Of a stretch of DNA of 24,661 nt, positions 15,289 to 24,336 are shown piece by piece. The first letter of the stretch is position 1, and the number at the start of each line of letters is the position of its first letter. Under the pieces are notes generated by a model, which saw only the letters and a program-made list of their open reading frames with translations, did not search any database and was not told where the DNA came from. This DNA comes from Ignatzschineria sp. (GTDB lineage Bacteria; Pseudomonadota; Gammaproteobacteria; Cardiobacteriales; Wohlfahrtiimonadaceae): positions 1 through 24,661 of the forward strand of contig JASLEF010000071.1 of assembly GCA_030151245.1 (NCBI GenBank). The letters are read 5' to 3'. The position numbers were made by a program, and so were the translations under genes.

Positions 15289-16140
15289 CTATCGGGTGAT
15301 AGATCGCACTAATTCATCGGTATAAAAACGATAAGTAGCGGGATCATCAGGGAGGATCATCACCTTAGCAATCGCCCCTTGTAGCCGCTCAAGATCCACT
15401 GAATCCAGTGGAATCAATCCTGATTCATAGTGATAAACCGCAGCGGATAAGAGGGGGCGATACTCAGCACGCGCACGTAAATAATCTCCCTGAGGAATAA
15501 TCGCCTGAACCTTTACCGAGATCAACATTCCCTCTCTCTCTAAACGTGCTTGTCTCCGCTCATTTTTGATAGATCGGTAGATATTTCTCCCAACAAAAAT
15601 GGCAAAAAAGGAGACAGCAAAGCCATAAACATATAAAAATGCGACCACCCCATAGGCCCCTTTATTATTTAACGTGGCACTTTTTAATACCGCATCAGCC
15701 TGATAATAGACAGGGAGAGTCTCCCCCGGGGTAAATATTGTCCCATTATAATTTGCCGTATAGACAAATTCATAGCGCTCCCCTTGTTGATCATAAAAGC
15801 GCACCAAAGCTTCTGACATATTACGGCTATTATCTGCCTCTAAGACTTCACCACTCGTTTTGATACTCGATACCTGCCAGAAAATCTGCGTCACAAGATG
15901 ATCTGTACCTTTATAGAGCGCATAAAATCCTGAGAAAAACCCTAGTAATAATCCAATACAATAGATTAACGCCGCACCAGATCCAATCAGATGCCCGATA
16001 AAATTAAAGGTCTGGGGAATCAAATGAAAGGTATAACGATTAAAAAGCTGTACCGGCGTCACCTCATCCCCCATGATTCGACGCCAAAGCCATAATAGCA
16101 AGAGCGCTAGAGTCACGATCCCCAACATTTTTAATATCAT
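15289..16140 (-). CDS. DUF3592-type membrane protein
   Basis: A 283-aa membrane protein. Helix 1 is LGIVTLALLLLWLW at the N terminus; helix 2 is a long IYCIGLLLGFFSGFYAL near residue 65. The region at about 95-155 has the DUF3592 layout: SGEVLEADNSRNMSEALVRF, YEFVYTANYNG, TPGETLPVYYQADAV. It is followed by a third helix (VVAFLYVYGFAVSFFAIFVG) and a basic, soluble C-terminal region of about 95 residues. AAGGAG stands eight bases before the ATG. It lies 225 bp downstream of ttcA in the same direction and converges with the XpaC-family gene. Function is unknown; the DUF call is by pattern and moderately sure. Confidence 0.65.
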   Translation of the reverse strand: MILKMLGIVTLALLLLWLWRRIMGDEVTPVQLFNRYTFHLIPQTFNFIGHLIGSGAALIYCIGLLLGFFSGFYALYKGTDHLVTQIFWQVSSIKTSGEVLEADNSRNMSEALVRFYDQQGERYEFVYTANYNGTIFTPGETLPVYYQADAVLKSATLNNKGAYGVVAFLYVYGFAVSFFAIFVGRNIYRSIKNERRQARLEREGMLISVKVQAIIPQGDYLRARAEYRPLLSAAVYHYESGLIPLDSVDLERLQGAIAKVMILPDDPATYRFYTDELVRSITR

Positions 16141-16365
16141 AAAACGACTCCTTACTTCACGCGACGAATAGTTTTTTCATCAACGCTTAATCATCTCTCA
16201 TTCCAAAAGCCCCGATTCAATAAATGATGACATTAAGGATAAACAGCTCAGCCCCTATCGTCATTCAGAGAGCTTCTCTCCGTATTCATGAACTCAATTC
16301 ACACACTCAATTCAATCACTCACTCTTTCCTGCATCATCCCGTGAACGTTATCAAAACGCCCACC

Positions 16366-17223
16366 TTAACCTTGTAACCAATTCTTCTCGGGATCATTCT
16401 CTGCAATATTTCTACCGCTACTGACAACCGCTTCCTTGCCGCCTTTCACTTCAAAATTATTAAAATCAAATAGAGAGGGATCTGCAAGTTGAGAGGGTTT
16501 CACATTCCGCATCGCTCTAAAAATAGAATCCATTCTTCCCGGATATTTCGCTTCCCATTCGGCTAACATCGATTTGGTGGTCTGTCTTTGAAGCCCATCT
16601 TGTGATCCACAGAGATTACAAGGGATGATTGGGAATTGCTGCATCTGTGCATATTTAATCAGATCTTTCTCTTCACAATAAGCGAGCGGTCGAATCAAGA
16701 TATTCTCCCCATCATCGCTCCGTAATTTCGGCGGCATCGCCTTCATCGTGCCCCCAAAAAACAGATTCATAAAGAGCGTTTCCACCATATCATCACGATG
16801 ATGCCCAAGCGCGATCTTGTTGAATCCATGATCCTTCGCATATTGATATAAGACTCCACGGCGCAGGCGAGAACAGAGACTGCAGGTTGTTTTCCCTTCG
16901 GGAATCACCCGTTTTACCACAGAGTAAGTATCTTGCTCAATAATCTCAAAGGGCACGCCAATAGAGGTTAAATAATTTGGCAAAATCTCTTCTGGAAACC
17001 CTGGCTGTTTCTGATCTAAATTCACCGCGAAAATTTCAAAATTTACCGGCGCTTTTTCCTTCAGCTTCAGCAAAAGATCTAACAGTGCATAAGAATCCTT
17101 ACCTCCCGAGAGACAGACCATCACACGATCCCCCTCCTCGATCATCTCATAATCCATGATCGCACTGCCCACTTGTCGGCGAAGACGCTTCTCTAATTTT
17201 TTCTCAGAAACCGATAATGCCAC
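16366..17223 (-). CDS. ttcA: tRNA 2-thiocytidine(32) synthetase TtcA
   Basis: ATP-dependent, iron-sulfur tRNA thiolase that makes 2-thiocytidine at position 32. The PP-loop is CLSGGKDSYALLDLLL (S39-S44). The cluster ligands are the CSLC pair (C114, C117) and C202 in PCNLCGSQDG, and GHHRDDMVETLFMNLFFGG is the typical family block. Length 285 aa compares with about 311 in E. coli. The start is GTG at 17223, not ATG: GAGGAG lies six bases upstream and the sequence begins ALSVSEKKLEKRLRRQVGSA, as in homologues. It is 76 bp downstream of a membrane-protein gene read in the same direction. Confidence 0.95.
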   Translation of the reverse strand: MALSVSEKKLEKRLRRQVGSAIMDYEMIEEGDRVMVCLSGGKDSYALLDLLLKLKEKAPVNFEIFAVNLDQKQPGFPEEILPNYLTSIGVPFEIIEQDTYSVVKRVIPEGKTTCSLCSRLRRGVLYQYAKDHGFNKIALGHHRDDMVETLFMNLFFGGTMKAMPPKLRSDDGENILIRPLAYCEEKDLIKYAQMQQFPIIPCNLCGSQDGLQRQTTKSMLAEWEAKYPGRMDSIFRAMRNVKPSQLADPSLFDFNNFEVKGGKEAVVSSGRNIAENDPEKNWLQG

Positions 17224-17299
17224 TTTTTGCTCCTCAATCGTGCCATTTTAAAGATGCGCATTATATCATTCTTACTCGCCATCACATATGATACGCATT

Positions 17300-17953
17300 T
17301 TAAAATTCTCTAAAAAAATCCTCTAATAGAGAGAGCCCTAATCTTAATCGGCATTCCTGACAGATGATGAGGGTCAAACAGACAATCAATCCCATAAATC
17401 CGGCAGCAAGCGCATATATAAGTGGGAAGCTCTCTTTTGCCATCATCGATTGAGCTAACAGCTCTGTGGGGAGGAAATCTTGGAATAATAAAAACGCCCC
17501 AGCGAGAGAAGACAATAGGATACTGCTCAATATCACGTAGCTGATCCATATAAGAGATTGAATCCCTAACATTTTTTTATCAGAAGCCCCTGACAGTTTT
17601 AGCAAAATAAACCAGCTTGTTATAGCGATAACCAGCGCTGGAAGTAAGCCCAAAATGACATATGGATTGTCTATATCGTAAAAAAATAGCAGTAAAAATG
17701 ATCCCCATATCAATCCTTCCGTCACCCACTTAGTCACTCTATAACTGATACCAAAGGCAGCTAAGTTTTTGGCAATGAGTTGAATAGAGAGAAAATAGCC
17801 GAGCAAAGTGCCCCCTAAATAGAGGACTAAAAAAAGCATCAATGGCATGATTATTCCGCTACTACTTATCAGATCCGCCACACCTATCAATTCAAAAATA
17901 AAATAGGGGGTCGATAAAAATAGAAGATCATGCAATAAACGGCTTGGTGTCAT
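17300..17953 (-). CDS. Hypothetical six-helix integral membrane protein
   Basis: A 217-aa protein with about six membrane segments, for example LLFLSTPYFIFELIGVADLI, MPLMLFLVLYLGGTLLGYFL, GLIWGSFLLLFFYDI, YVILGLLPALVIAITSWFIL, SLIWISYVILSSILLSSLAG and MGLIVCLTLIICQECRL. The short C-terminal tail is cytoplasmic-looking and basic then acidic. I do not recognise the family. GAGGAT precedes the ATG by five bases, so it is probably expressed. It may be co-transcribed with ttcA downstream (76-bp gap), but that need not mean a shared function. Confidence 0.7.
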   Translation of the reverse strand: MTPSRLLHDLLFLSTPYFIFELIGVADLISSSGIIMPLMLFLVLYLGGTLLGYFLSIQLIAKNLAAFGISYRVTKWVTEGLIWGSFLLLFFYDIDNPYVILGLLPALVIAITSWFILLKLSGASDKKMLGIQSLIWISYVILSSILLSSLAGAFLLFQDFLPTELLAQSMMAKESFPLIYALAAGFMGLIVCLTLIICQECRLRLGLSLLEDFFREF

Positions 17954-18281
17954 TTACATCCTCACAGTGCAATATACAATACAATATTTCAAAGACTCTT
18001 ATTGATCCAATAGGGATAATCACGCTCCCCATTTCGATGAACGCTGTTCACAGTCCAATCGAATCTCAACTAGAAAGCAATTTAATAGGCTTCGAGTGAT
18101 AAGCTTCAAGCACGGGTGTACCAATCGTTATGGCAGATATGCTTCCAGCGAAATAACGATATCGATAGAAATACTTGAAATCAGGGAGAGCTGATCTTCA
18201 ATGAGGCAAGCCGATTCAATCTCTCCGCTTCTTCACGACTAAAAAGGAGGGTATCTGCTATTTTTATCCCTTAGCTATTCT
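17954..18281. other. Gene-poor spacer before the heptamer array
   Basis: About 330 bp with no supported gene. On the minus strand two short open stretches of about 25 and 40 codons exist in different frames (one reads ADTLLFSREEAERLNRLASL). They could be remnants of a decayed gene, but neither has a start with a ribosome site and I recognise no family. It should contain the promoter of the six-helix membrane protein gene. Confidence 0.4.
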
Positions 18282-18701
<420 letters not shown>

Positions 18702-18720
18702 CTATAAAATTTTCCATATA

Positions 18721-18755
18721 AAAAAACCTCATCTGAAATTATCTTTCAAATGAGG
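18721..18755 (-). terminator. Rho-independent terminator after the MFS gene
   Basis: On the minus strand CCTCAT-T-TGAAA pairs with TTTCA-G-ATGAGG (eleven pairs and one mismatch) around a five-base loop, followed by six T. It lies about 100 bp after the MFS stop and directly adjoins the heptamer array. Confidence 0.92.
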
Positions 18756-18853
18756 CAGTTATGATACGGATGATATTGCAAATATATGACGTAATATTGC
18801 AAAATACCGTCAATATATCTCTTGCCGATAGTGACAAGAGCACCAATCTTTCA

Positions 18854-20143
18854 TTAACGGATCTTCAATTTATAACGCGCCGCGATAGTCGCCACCACAC
18901 TCACTAATGCACCAGCAATCACATAGAATGTTACCGCAAGATTATTACCCGTCACATCGATCAACCAAGTAATCGTGACGCCGGCAAATCCACCAAAAAT
19001 CATCACCGCGATATTATAGCTGAGCGACATTCCTGTTCCTCGAACTTTCACAGGAAAGACCTCAGATATTAATGCCGGCATTGAGGCAAAGTATACTGTC
19101 ATTAAAAACCCAACCACCCCTTGAATCACCAATAACTTCACAAATCCAGGTCCGACTGAGAGCCAGGCAAATAATGGATAAGTTAATAAGACAAAGAGGA
19201 GGCTACTCGCAAACATAAAAGGAATACGACCATATTTATCTGAATAATGCCCAATGACTGGAGATAACAACATCATAATACCGCCGGAAAGAATTGTTGC
19301 GACAAATGATGAGGTGGAACTCATGCCTAATTGTCTAACAGCATAAGTGGGCATATATACCACTAAATAAACCGAGACTGTTGCCATCACAACACAGCCT
19401 GTGGCGATCAGTAATGCCATTTTTTGTTGTCCTATCAAATCACGAAGCGGATTTTTACTAGGCTCAACTTCAGCAAACTCAGGAGATTCATCAAGGCTAC
19501 GACGAATATAGAAGCCCACAGGACCAATTAATAATCCAAAGATAAATGGTAAGCGCCATCCCCATGAATAGAGCTGCTCTTCTGTTAAAAAGCTATAGAT
19601 CATCGCCCCGGCAATGGCAGCACAAGCAATACTCAAGCCCTGACTTGCCACTTGCCAGCTTGAAAAAAAGCCTCGGCGATGCGGCGCGTGTTCTACTAAA
19701 TAGGTGGTAGAACTTCCAAATTCACCCCCAGCAGAAAATCCTTGAATCAAGCGTGCCAATACCAATCCTAAAGAGGCCCAAATACCTATCTGAGAATAGG
19801 TTGGCATCACAGCAATCATCAATGTACCTAACATCATTAGGAAAATAGATAACGTTAATGCCGCTTTTCGTCCCACACGATCGGAATAAATGCCAATGAC
19901 GATTGCCCCGAGTGGTCTCATAAAAAAGGAGACTCCAAAAGTGGCAAAGGTAATGAGTAATGAGATGGTTTGATTCTCAGTTGGAAAAAAGAGCTTTGCG
20001 ATAATCACCGCCATCGTCCCATAAATGAGGACATCGTACCATTCTAGAGCGTTACCGATAGATGATGAAATCACCGCTTTCCACGTCTGAGGATGCTGTT
20101 CAAATACTTGATCCTCGGCTTTTGCCGTTATCCGACTGGCCAT
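18854..20143 (-). CDS. MFS transporter, metabolite:H+ symporter (MHS) type
   Basis: A 429-aa, twelve-helix major facilitator of the MHS branch (ProP, KgtP, ShiA relatives), which imports small organic acids, betaines or similar solutes with protons. Typical elements are SSSIGNALEWYDVLIYGTMA-like at the first helix (here SIGNALEWYDVLIYGTMAVI), RPLGAIVIGIYSDRVGRKAA (motif A), LARLIQGFSAGGEFGSSTTY, the charged RRGFFSSWQ loop and a second motif A near SDKYGRIPFM. GGAAGGG precedes the ATG. It is transcribed alone and ends at a strong terminator. The substrate cannot be read from sequence. Confidence 0.9.
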   Translation of the reverse strand: MASRITAKAEDQVFEQHPQTWKAVISSSIGNALEWYDVLIYGTMAVIIAKLFFPTENQTISLLITFATFGVSFFMRPLGAIVIGIYSDRVGRKAALTLSIFLMMLGTLMIAVMPTYSQIGIWASLGLVLARLIQGFSAGGEFGSSTTYLVEHAPHRRGFFSSWQVASQGLSIACAAIAGAMIYSFLTEEQLYSWGWRLPFIFGLLIGPVGFYIRRSLDESPEFAEVEPSKNPLRDLIGQQKMALLIATGCVVMATVSVYLVVYMPTYAVRQLGMSSTSSFVATILSGGIMMLLSPVIGHYSDKYGRIPFMFASSLLFVLLTYPLFAWLSVGPGFVKLLVIQGVVGFLMTVYFASMPALISEVFPVKVRGTGMSLSYNIAVMIFGGFAGVTITWLIDVTGNNLAVTFYVIAGALVSVVATIAARYKLKIR

Positions 20144-20170
20144 ACTATTCCCTTCCTTTGTGAATTATTG

Positions 20171-20187
20171 ATCACTTTTCAAGTGAT
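20171..20187 (-). promoter_or_regulatory. Inverted repeat upstream of the MFS gene
   Basis: ATCACTT TTC AAGTGAT is a perfect seven-base inverted repeat 27 bp upstream of the MFS start codon. The position fits an operator or a hairpin in the 5' leader. No cognate regulator gene is adjacent. Confidence 0.5.
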
Positions 20188-20432
20188 TGTTATTTATTAC
20201 AAATATTGATTATTATTCTTTTAATACGATCTAATCGATCGTTTTTAATAATGAAGGATTCTCAATAAACTGTCAATAAGCGGATCAGCCTCCCAAAATT
20301 TATAATTATTTTGCTATCACAGCAACTTAGAAGCGATCATTGTTTACAAGAGATATCCTAAAATGATTGAGCATAAATGATTCTTTTTTAAATAGCGAAA
20401 ACATCAAATTAAAAACCAGAAAACTTTCTTCC

Positions 20433-20556
20433 GAAACATTTCAAAGACCCTTTCACGAACCTTTTTCGATTTTAAAATATCCTCCAGCCTTCTTCCGAGC
20501 CATTTCCAGACCTCTTTGCAGAACCATTTCCGGAACCATTTTCTGAACCATCCCCC
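20433..20556. repeat. Degenerate 12-bp tandem repeat
   Basis: Two runs are seen: GAAACATTTCAA, AGACCCTTTCAC, GAACCTTTTTCG (20433-20468), and GAGCCATTTCCA, GACCTCTTTGCA, GAACCATTTCCG, GAACCATTTTCT, GAACCATCCCCC (20497-20556). The consensus is near GAACCATTTCCN. The last three units are the most alike. Confidence 0.7.
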
Positions 20557-20615
20557 GTCATTTTCCAGCCCAAAAAACAACTGACCATCATTCTTTACAG
20601 CAAGATCACGCTAAT

Positions 20616-20653
20616 CATCATCACGGCACTCATCATCACAACACTCATCATAG
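20616..20653. repeat. 15-bp tandem repeat (2.5 units)
   Basis: CATCATCACGGCACT, then CATCATCACAACACT, then a partial CATCATAG, head to tail. The two full units differ at two positions. Confidence 0.7.
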
Positions 20654-20740
20654 ATTCGCTATGAAAGCAGCGCCTCCAGAGGAGTTTTAATTAACAAGTC
20701 GTTTTTTTATTGCTGGTAGATGAGATGAGGTGGGATGGGA

Positions 20741-21610
20741 TTAAGGCTCTCGCCTCTCTAAAGATTCACCACAATGCTTACAAAAATATCGTGCTTTTCG
20801 AGCCTGAACCCGATTGTGACGAATCGCCGTTAATTCATGCGTTTGACATAGACAAGTATAGGTAAAACGCTCATATTGACGCGTGGTACTATTTTCGGTA
20901 TTAAAACCGTGCGTCCTATTTGCAGGTACGCCTAAAACCTCTGTCATCATCATCTGCCACTCTCTACCATGAGGTTGTACTCGTCCATAGAGAGCAAAGG
21001 TTAAGAGATGCGCATATTCATGAGGAATCACCTCATCTATAAATTGCTGACTATTTTCTGCTAATAAAATAGGATTTAAACGGATTTCCCAACGCTGTAA
21101 ATAAGCGCTTCCTGCCGTCTTTCCTCGCTGCTTAAAACTAATCGTTGGATAGTAATCTTGAGCGCTTTCCGCTATTGAGGTGGGTAAGCCTAATAATGCT
21201 TTCGCCTTTGATAAAAGCGATCTTTTTGGGAGTTGTGCAGGCTTTAACGTGCTATCGACGGGAAACTTTCCCTCGGAGTAGAGATTTTTTATAGTGGTTA
21301 TCGGCTTATCGATTTCAATATTGTCTGCCCCGACTTCTCCAGCTCCCCGCATTTCTCCCTGACTATCAGAAAAACCGAGGGAGTAATGATGAATATCTTC
21401 ATGGGAATAGGCGTGCAGCGCCTTTGTCTTTAAGAGCAAAATCCGCTCCCGTAGATGTTGCATCACATCAACAGGCAGTTTTTGAGAGAGCTTTTGCATC
21501 GCTAACGCCTCTACCTCAACCACTTTACGAATTGCTTGATATAAAAGAGCCTCTTTCTGTGAAGAGGCATCTTGTAATTGATTCATCGCAATAATGTTGA
21601 TGTTTCCCAT
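20741..21610 (-). CDS. SprT-family zinc protein with enlarged N-terminal region
   Basis: SprT-like putative zinc metalloprotein. The C-terminal 140 residues follow E. coli SprT closely: ISFKQRGKTAGSAYLQRWEI, zinc site HEYAH at 197-201 with H214 in QPHGREW, LGVPANRTHGF, then a zinc-ribbon-like YTCLCQTHELTAIRHNRVQA and FCKHCGESL. E. coli SprT is about 165 aa, this one 289 aa. The extra length is a polar stretch at roughly residues 45-145 between the N-terminal helix and the core. The start codon lies 16 bp after the ABC ATPase stop and has only a weak ribosome site; ATG at residue 9 is an alternative. It may be co-transcribed with the ABC operon. Substrate and role are unknown. Confidence 0.88.
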   Translation of the reverse strand: MGNINIIAMNQLQDASSQKEALLYQAIRKVVEVEALAMQKLSQKLPVDVMQHLRERILLLKTKALHAYSHEDIHHYSLGFSDSQGEMRGAGEVGADNIEIDKPITTIKNLYSEGKFPVDSTLKPAQLPKRSLLSKAKALLGLPTSIAESAQDYYPTISFKQRGKTAGSAYLQRWEIRLNPILLAENSQQFIDEVIPHEYAHLLTFALYGRVQPHGREWQMMMTEVLGVPANRTHGFNTENSTTRQYERFTYTCLCQTHELTAIRHNRVQARKARYFCKHCGESLERREP

Positions 21611-21626
21611 CTCGACTTAGATACCT

Positions 21627-22394
21627 TTAAGCATCCGTAAACTCTCGTGTTAAATCGAAAACGGTTAAAGATGCTTTCTCTTCTCTACTATATGACTTTC
21701 TAAACTGCCCCTCTTTCAGGACAATTGTCCGATCGCCATAACGTATCGCATGTTCCATATTATGTGTGATCATCACACACGTTAGATTTTGTTCACGCAC
21801 AAGCTTATCAGCTAATGCCATCACATGCTCGGCAATTTTTGGATCTAGCGCCGCGGTAATTTCATCTAGAAGCAAAAGTTTAGAGTCCGCAACAATCGAC
21901 ATCACCAAGCTTAAAGCCTGGCGTTGACCGCCAGAGAGGTTGGTAACCATCTCATTTAAACGATTCTCTAAATTCATCTCTAGGAGAGATAGCTTCTCTT
22001 TAAACAGTGATCGTCGGCTCTCATTTTTAAAGAGTCTAAATCCTCGTTTTTGTCCTCGCTTATAGGAAAATGCCATATTCTCAAGAATCGTCATATTTTC
22101 CATCGTTCCCACACGGGGATCTTGCATCACAATGGAGACTAAGTTTGCGCGCTCTTGTTGTGATTTCTTCGTCACATCCACGCCATCAATAAAGATGCGC
22201 CCCACTTCCGGTTTCATAAAGCCTGAAATCGTATTAAAGACGGTAGATTTACCGGCACCATTGCCACCGATAATCACGAGAAACTCCCCCTTTGCAACCT
22301 CAAGATCTAATCCTTCTAAGATCGTTCTTTCCAGCTGTGTCCCTTTACCGACGACCAGCTTAATATCTTCTAATTTCAACATCGGATTTAGCAT
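21627..22394 (-). CDS. ABC transporter ATP-binding protein (TrpZ-like)
   Basis: A 255-aa ATPase for an importer of the TrpXYZ/COG1101 type. Walker A is IIGGNGAGKST (about 42-51), the Q-loop is VSIVMQDPRVGTMENMT, the signature is VTNLSGGQRQALSLVMSI, Walker B is LLLLDEITAALDPKIAEHVM, and the H-loop is VMITHNMEHAIRYGDR. The signature and the D-loop are intact. GGAGGG lies about eight bases before the ATG, and the start overlaps the permease stop by a few bases, so the two are translationally coupled. It works with the permease and binding protein upstream. Confidence 0.93.
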   Translation of the reverse strand: MLNPMLKLEDIKLVVGKGTQLERTILEGLDLEVAKGEFLVIIGGNGAGKSTVFNTISGFMKPEVGRIFIDGVDVTKKSQQERANLVSIVMQDPRVGTMENMTILENMAFSYKRGQKRGFRLFKNESRRSLFKEKLSLLEMNLENRLNEMVTNLSGGQRQALSLVMSIVADSKLLLLDEITAALDPKIAEHVMALADKLVREQNLTCVMITHNMEHAIRYGDRTIVLKEGQFRKSYSREEKASLTVFDLTREFTDA

Positions 22395-23233
22395 TTACGT
22401 CGCCCTCCTGGCATCGCCATAATGATGATGATCAAGAGACCTGCAATCAGGTTAAAATCGTAACTCTTTAAGTTCAAGAACTCCGCATGAAGCGCTAAAC
22501 TTGTCACAATTCGATAGATAATAGAACCCACGATACAGCTTAAAAGCTTAATCCAAATCGAGCGAAACGGAAGGACTCTCTCCCCAATAATCACCGCAGC
22601 AAATCCCGCAATAATCGTCCCTATTCCTGCGGAGATGTCGGTAAATCCTTGCTGCTGACTAAAGAGCGCACCACCCATTGCAATCAGCGCATTCCCCATG
22701 GCAACGCCGAGAATCACCATCCACTTTACATTTACGCCACCATTCATACAGAGGCGCTTATTTTGCCCTACCGCACGAATGGAGAGACCGATATCCGTAT
22801 TCAATAAGAAGCTAAAAGCCGCAATTAAGATGATCGCAATACCACCCAATACTAAAAGATTATCGGCAATAAAGATTGTCGGTGACATCAATAGCGAGAT
22901 ATTAGGCGTGCCCTGCATCACATGCAGGTTAATGGAATAGAGCATAAAGGCGACTAAAATCCCGGCAAGGAGATCCGTCACTTTAAAGAAACTATTTAAT
23001 ATTCCCGTTAATGCCCCGGCAAGTGCTCCCCCTATTAACGCAAAAAAGAGCGATACGAAAGGATCGATTCCCGCTTTGATTAAAATAGAAGAGATGGCAG
23101 CCCCTAATACGAAGCTACCATCACAGGTTAAATCCGGAAAGTCGATGATTCTAAACGTGAGGTAGATCCCCATCCCGACAATTCCATAAATGAGCCCGAG
23201 TTCCAGGCTCATTACTAATTCACTTAAACTCAT
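22388..23233 (-). CDS. ABC transporter permease (TrpY-like)
   Basis: A 281-aa inner-membrane permease of the branched-chain-amino-acid-type (LivH/COG4120) fold with about eight helices. Typical segments are GLIYGIVGMGIYLTFRIIDF, PDLTCDGSFVLGAAISSILI, GALAGALTGILNSFFKVTDL, LLAGILVAFMLYSINL and the cytoplasmic loop IGLSIRAVGQNKRLCMNGGV, followed by IGTIIAGFAAVIIGERVLPF. It starts eight bases after the binding-protein stop. A single permease gene implies a homodimer, as in TrpXYZ systems. Confidence 0.92.
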   Translation of the reverse strand: MSLSELVMSLELGLIYGIVGMGIYLTFRIIDFPDLTCDGSFVLGAAISSILIKAGIDPFVSLFFALIGGALAGALTGILNSFFKVTDLLAGILVAFMLYSINLHVMQGTPNISLLMSPTIFIADNLLVLGGIAIILIAAFSFLLNTDIGLSIRAVGQNKRLCMNGGVNVKWMVILGVAMGNALIAMGGALFSQQQGFTDISAGIGTIIAGFAAVIIGERVLPFRSIWIKLLSCIVGSIIYRIVTSLALHAEFLNLKSYDFNLIAGLLIIIIMAMPGGRRKC

Positions 23234-23241
23234 CCTAACCC

Positions 23242-24234
23242 TTAATCTTTACTCACCGCTTCTGCTTTACCATCTTTAATAAAGACAGCTGCTTCCTCGA
23301 CCACCTCATTTGGAAGCGTTAATCCGAGTTTATTGGCGGTATCCATGTTAATAACGAGCTCCATTTTATCAGGAAAACCTACAGGAATCGCGTTAATATC
23401 TTCCCCGTTTAAAATACGTGCAATCATCTCTGCGGTATCAATTCCTAATTGATATTGGTTAGGACCTAAAGCAGCTAAAGGACCAAACTCTACGGCATCC
23501 GTGTCTGCCACAAATACAGGTTTTTTCTCTTTTGAAGCTGCTGTTACGATACTCTCTAAAGCTGCGAGCGCTGTGTTATCGCCATAAATAAAGATCGCAT
23601 CCGTTTGATTCGCAAGGCGGGTTGCTGCTTGTGGAACATCTGCCGTACGGTTGACAGATTGTGTCACCACTTCTAAACCAAATTTTGGAGCGGCTTCTTC
23701 TAGGTCTTTTAATTGAGTAATAGAGTTTGCATCACCAGGATTATAGATAAAACCAATTTTTGTCATCTCTGGCAATACTTTTTTGAACATCTCAAGTTGT
23801 GGTGAAACATCCACATAGTTCGACATCCCCGTGACGTTTGTATTTGAGCCTTCGAGCGATTTCACTAAACTTGCGCTTAAAGGATCTGTAATAGAGCTAA
23901 ATACCATTTTGGTTTTACCATCCATCGCAGCTTTCACTAAACTTTGCGCTGAAGGCGTACCAATTCCCACGGTGACATCTGCATTTTGCGCCACAAATTT
24001 TGTCGAAATTTGAGAAGCTAATGCCACGTTTGCTTGTGCTGACTCCACCACAAAATCAAGATTCTCACCTTCAACAAATCCGCGATCTTTAAGACCATCA
24101 CGAATTCCTTTCGCTGTCATATCAAGTGCCGGATGCTCTACGATCTGATTGACATAAACTTTTTTCACATCAGCCGCTAATGAGACACTGCTTGCAAGCG
24201 CTGCACTTAATACTACTGCTAATAACTTTTTCAT
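23242..24234 (-). CDS. ABC transporter substrate-binding protein (TrpX-like, COG2984)
   Basis: A 330-aa periplasmic binding protein. The signal peptide is MKKLLAVVLSAALASSVSLA, cleaved before ADVKK. The mature domain starts VYVNQIVEHPALDMTAKGIR and carries GTPSAQSLVKAA, VFSSITDPLSASLV, GFIYNPGDANSITQLKDLEE and IFIYGDNTALAALESIV, which are characteristic of the COG2984 family. Characterised Gram-positive members (TrpX) bind tryptophan. Whether this one does is not shown, so no symbol is given. AGGAG stands six bases before the ATG. It is the first gene of the ABC operon and is preceded by a good promoter. Confidence 0.92.
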   Translation of the reverse strand: MKKLLAVVLSAALASSVSLAADVKKVYVNQIVEHPALDMTAKGIRDGLKDRGFVEGENLDFVVESAQANVALASQISTKFVAQNADVTVGIGTPSAQSLVKAAMDGKTKMVFSSITDPLSASLVKSLEGSNTNVTGMSNYVDVSPQLEMFKKVLPEMTKIGFIYNPGDANSITQLKDLEEAAPKFGLEVVTQSVNRTADVPQAATRLANQTDAIFIYGDNTALAALESIVTAASKEKKPVFVADTDAVEFGPLAALGPNQYQLGIDTAEMIARILNGEDINAIPVGFPDKMELVINMDTANKLGLTLPNEVVEEAAVFIKDGKAEAVSKD

Positions 24235-24295
24235 GATTGCTCCTAAAGCGTAAAAATATCATCTGAAAACAATCTCAAAACTTCAGAAACTGTCT

Positions 24296-24336
24296 TACTG
24301 TGGTGATACAGTATTACGATCTTACAATCTTGTCAA
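24296..24336 (-). promoter_or_regulatory. Promoter with operator-like dyad for the ABC operon
   Basis: On the minus strand a perfect -35 TTGACA (24336-24331) is followed after exactly 17 bp by TACTGT (24313-24308) in the -10 position. TACTGT is the left arm of a perfect dyad, TACTGT ATCACC ACAGTA (24313-24296). A repressor bound there would cover the -10 and the start point. It does not match the E. coli TrpR operator. The start codon is about 60 bp further on. Confidence 0.65.

Larger units (their letters stand above)
20188..20740. other. Gene-free spacer with degenerate short repeats
   Basis: No gene is seen. The first 200 bp are AT-rich and probably hold the MFS promoter. After that the DNA becomes C- and T-rich on the plus strand, with 12-bp repeats (20433-20556) and a 15-bp repeat (20616-20653), listed separately. 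Confidence 0.6.

Noticed and set aside
18054..18270. Possible decayed gene on the minus strand before the heptamer array
   Set aside because: Two short open stretches in different frames look mildly protein-like, but neither has a start signal or family match, so calling a pseudogene would be guesswork.
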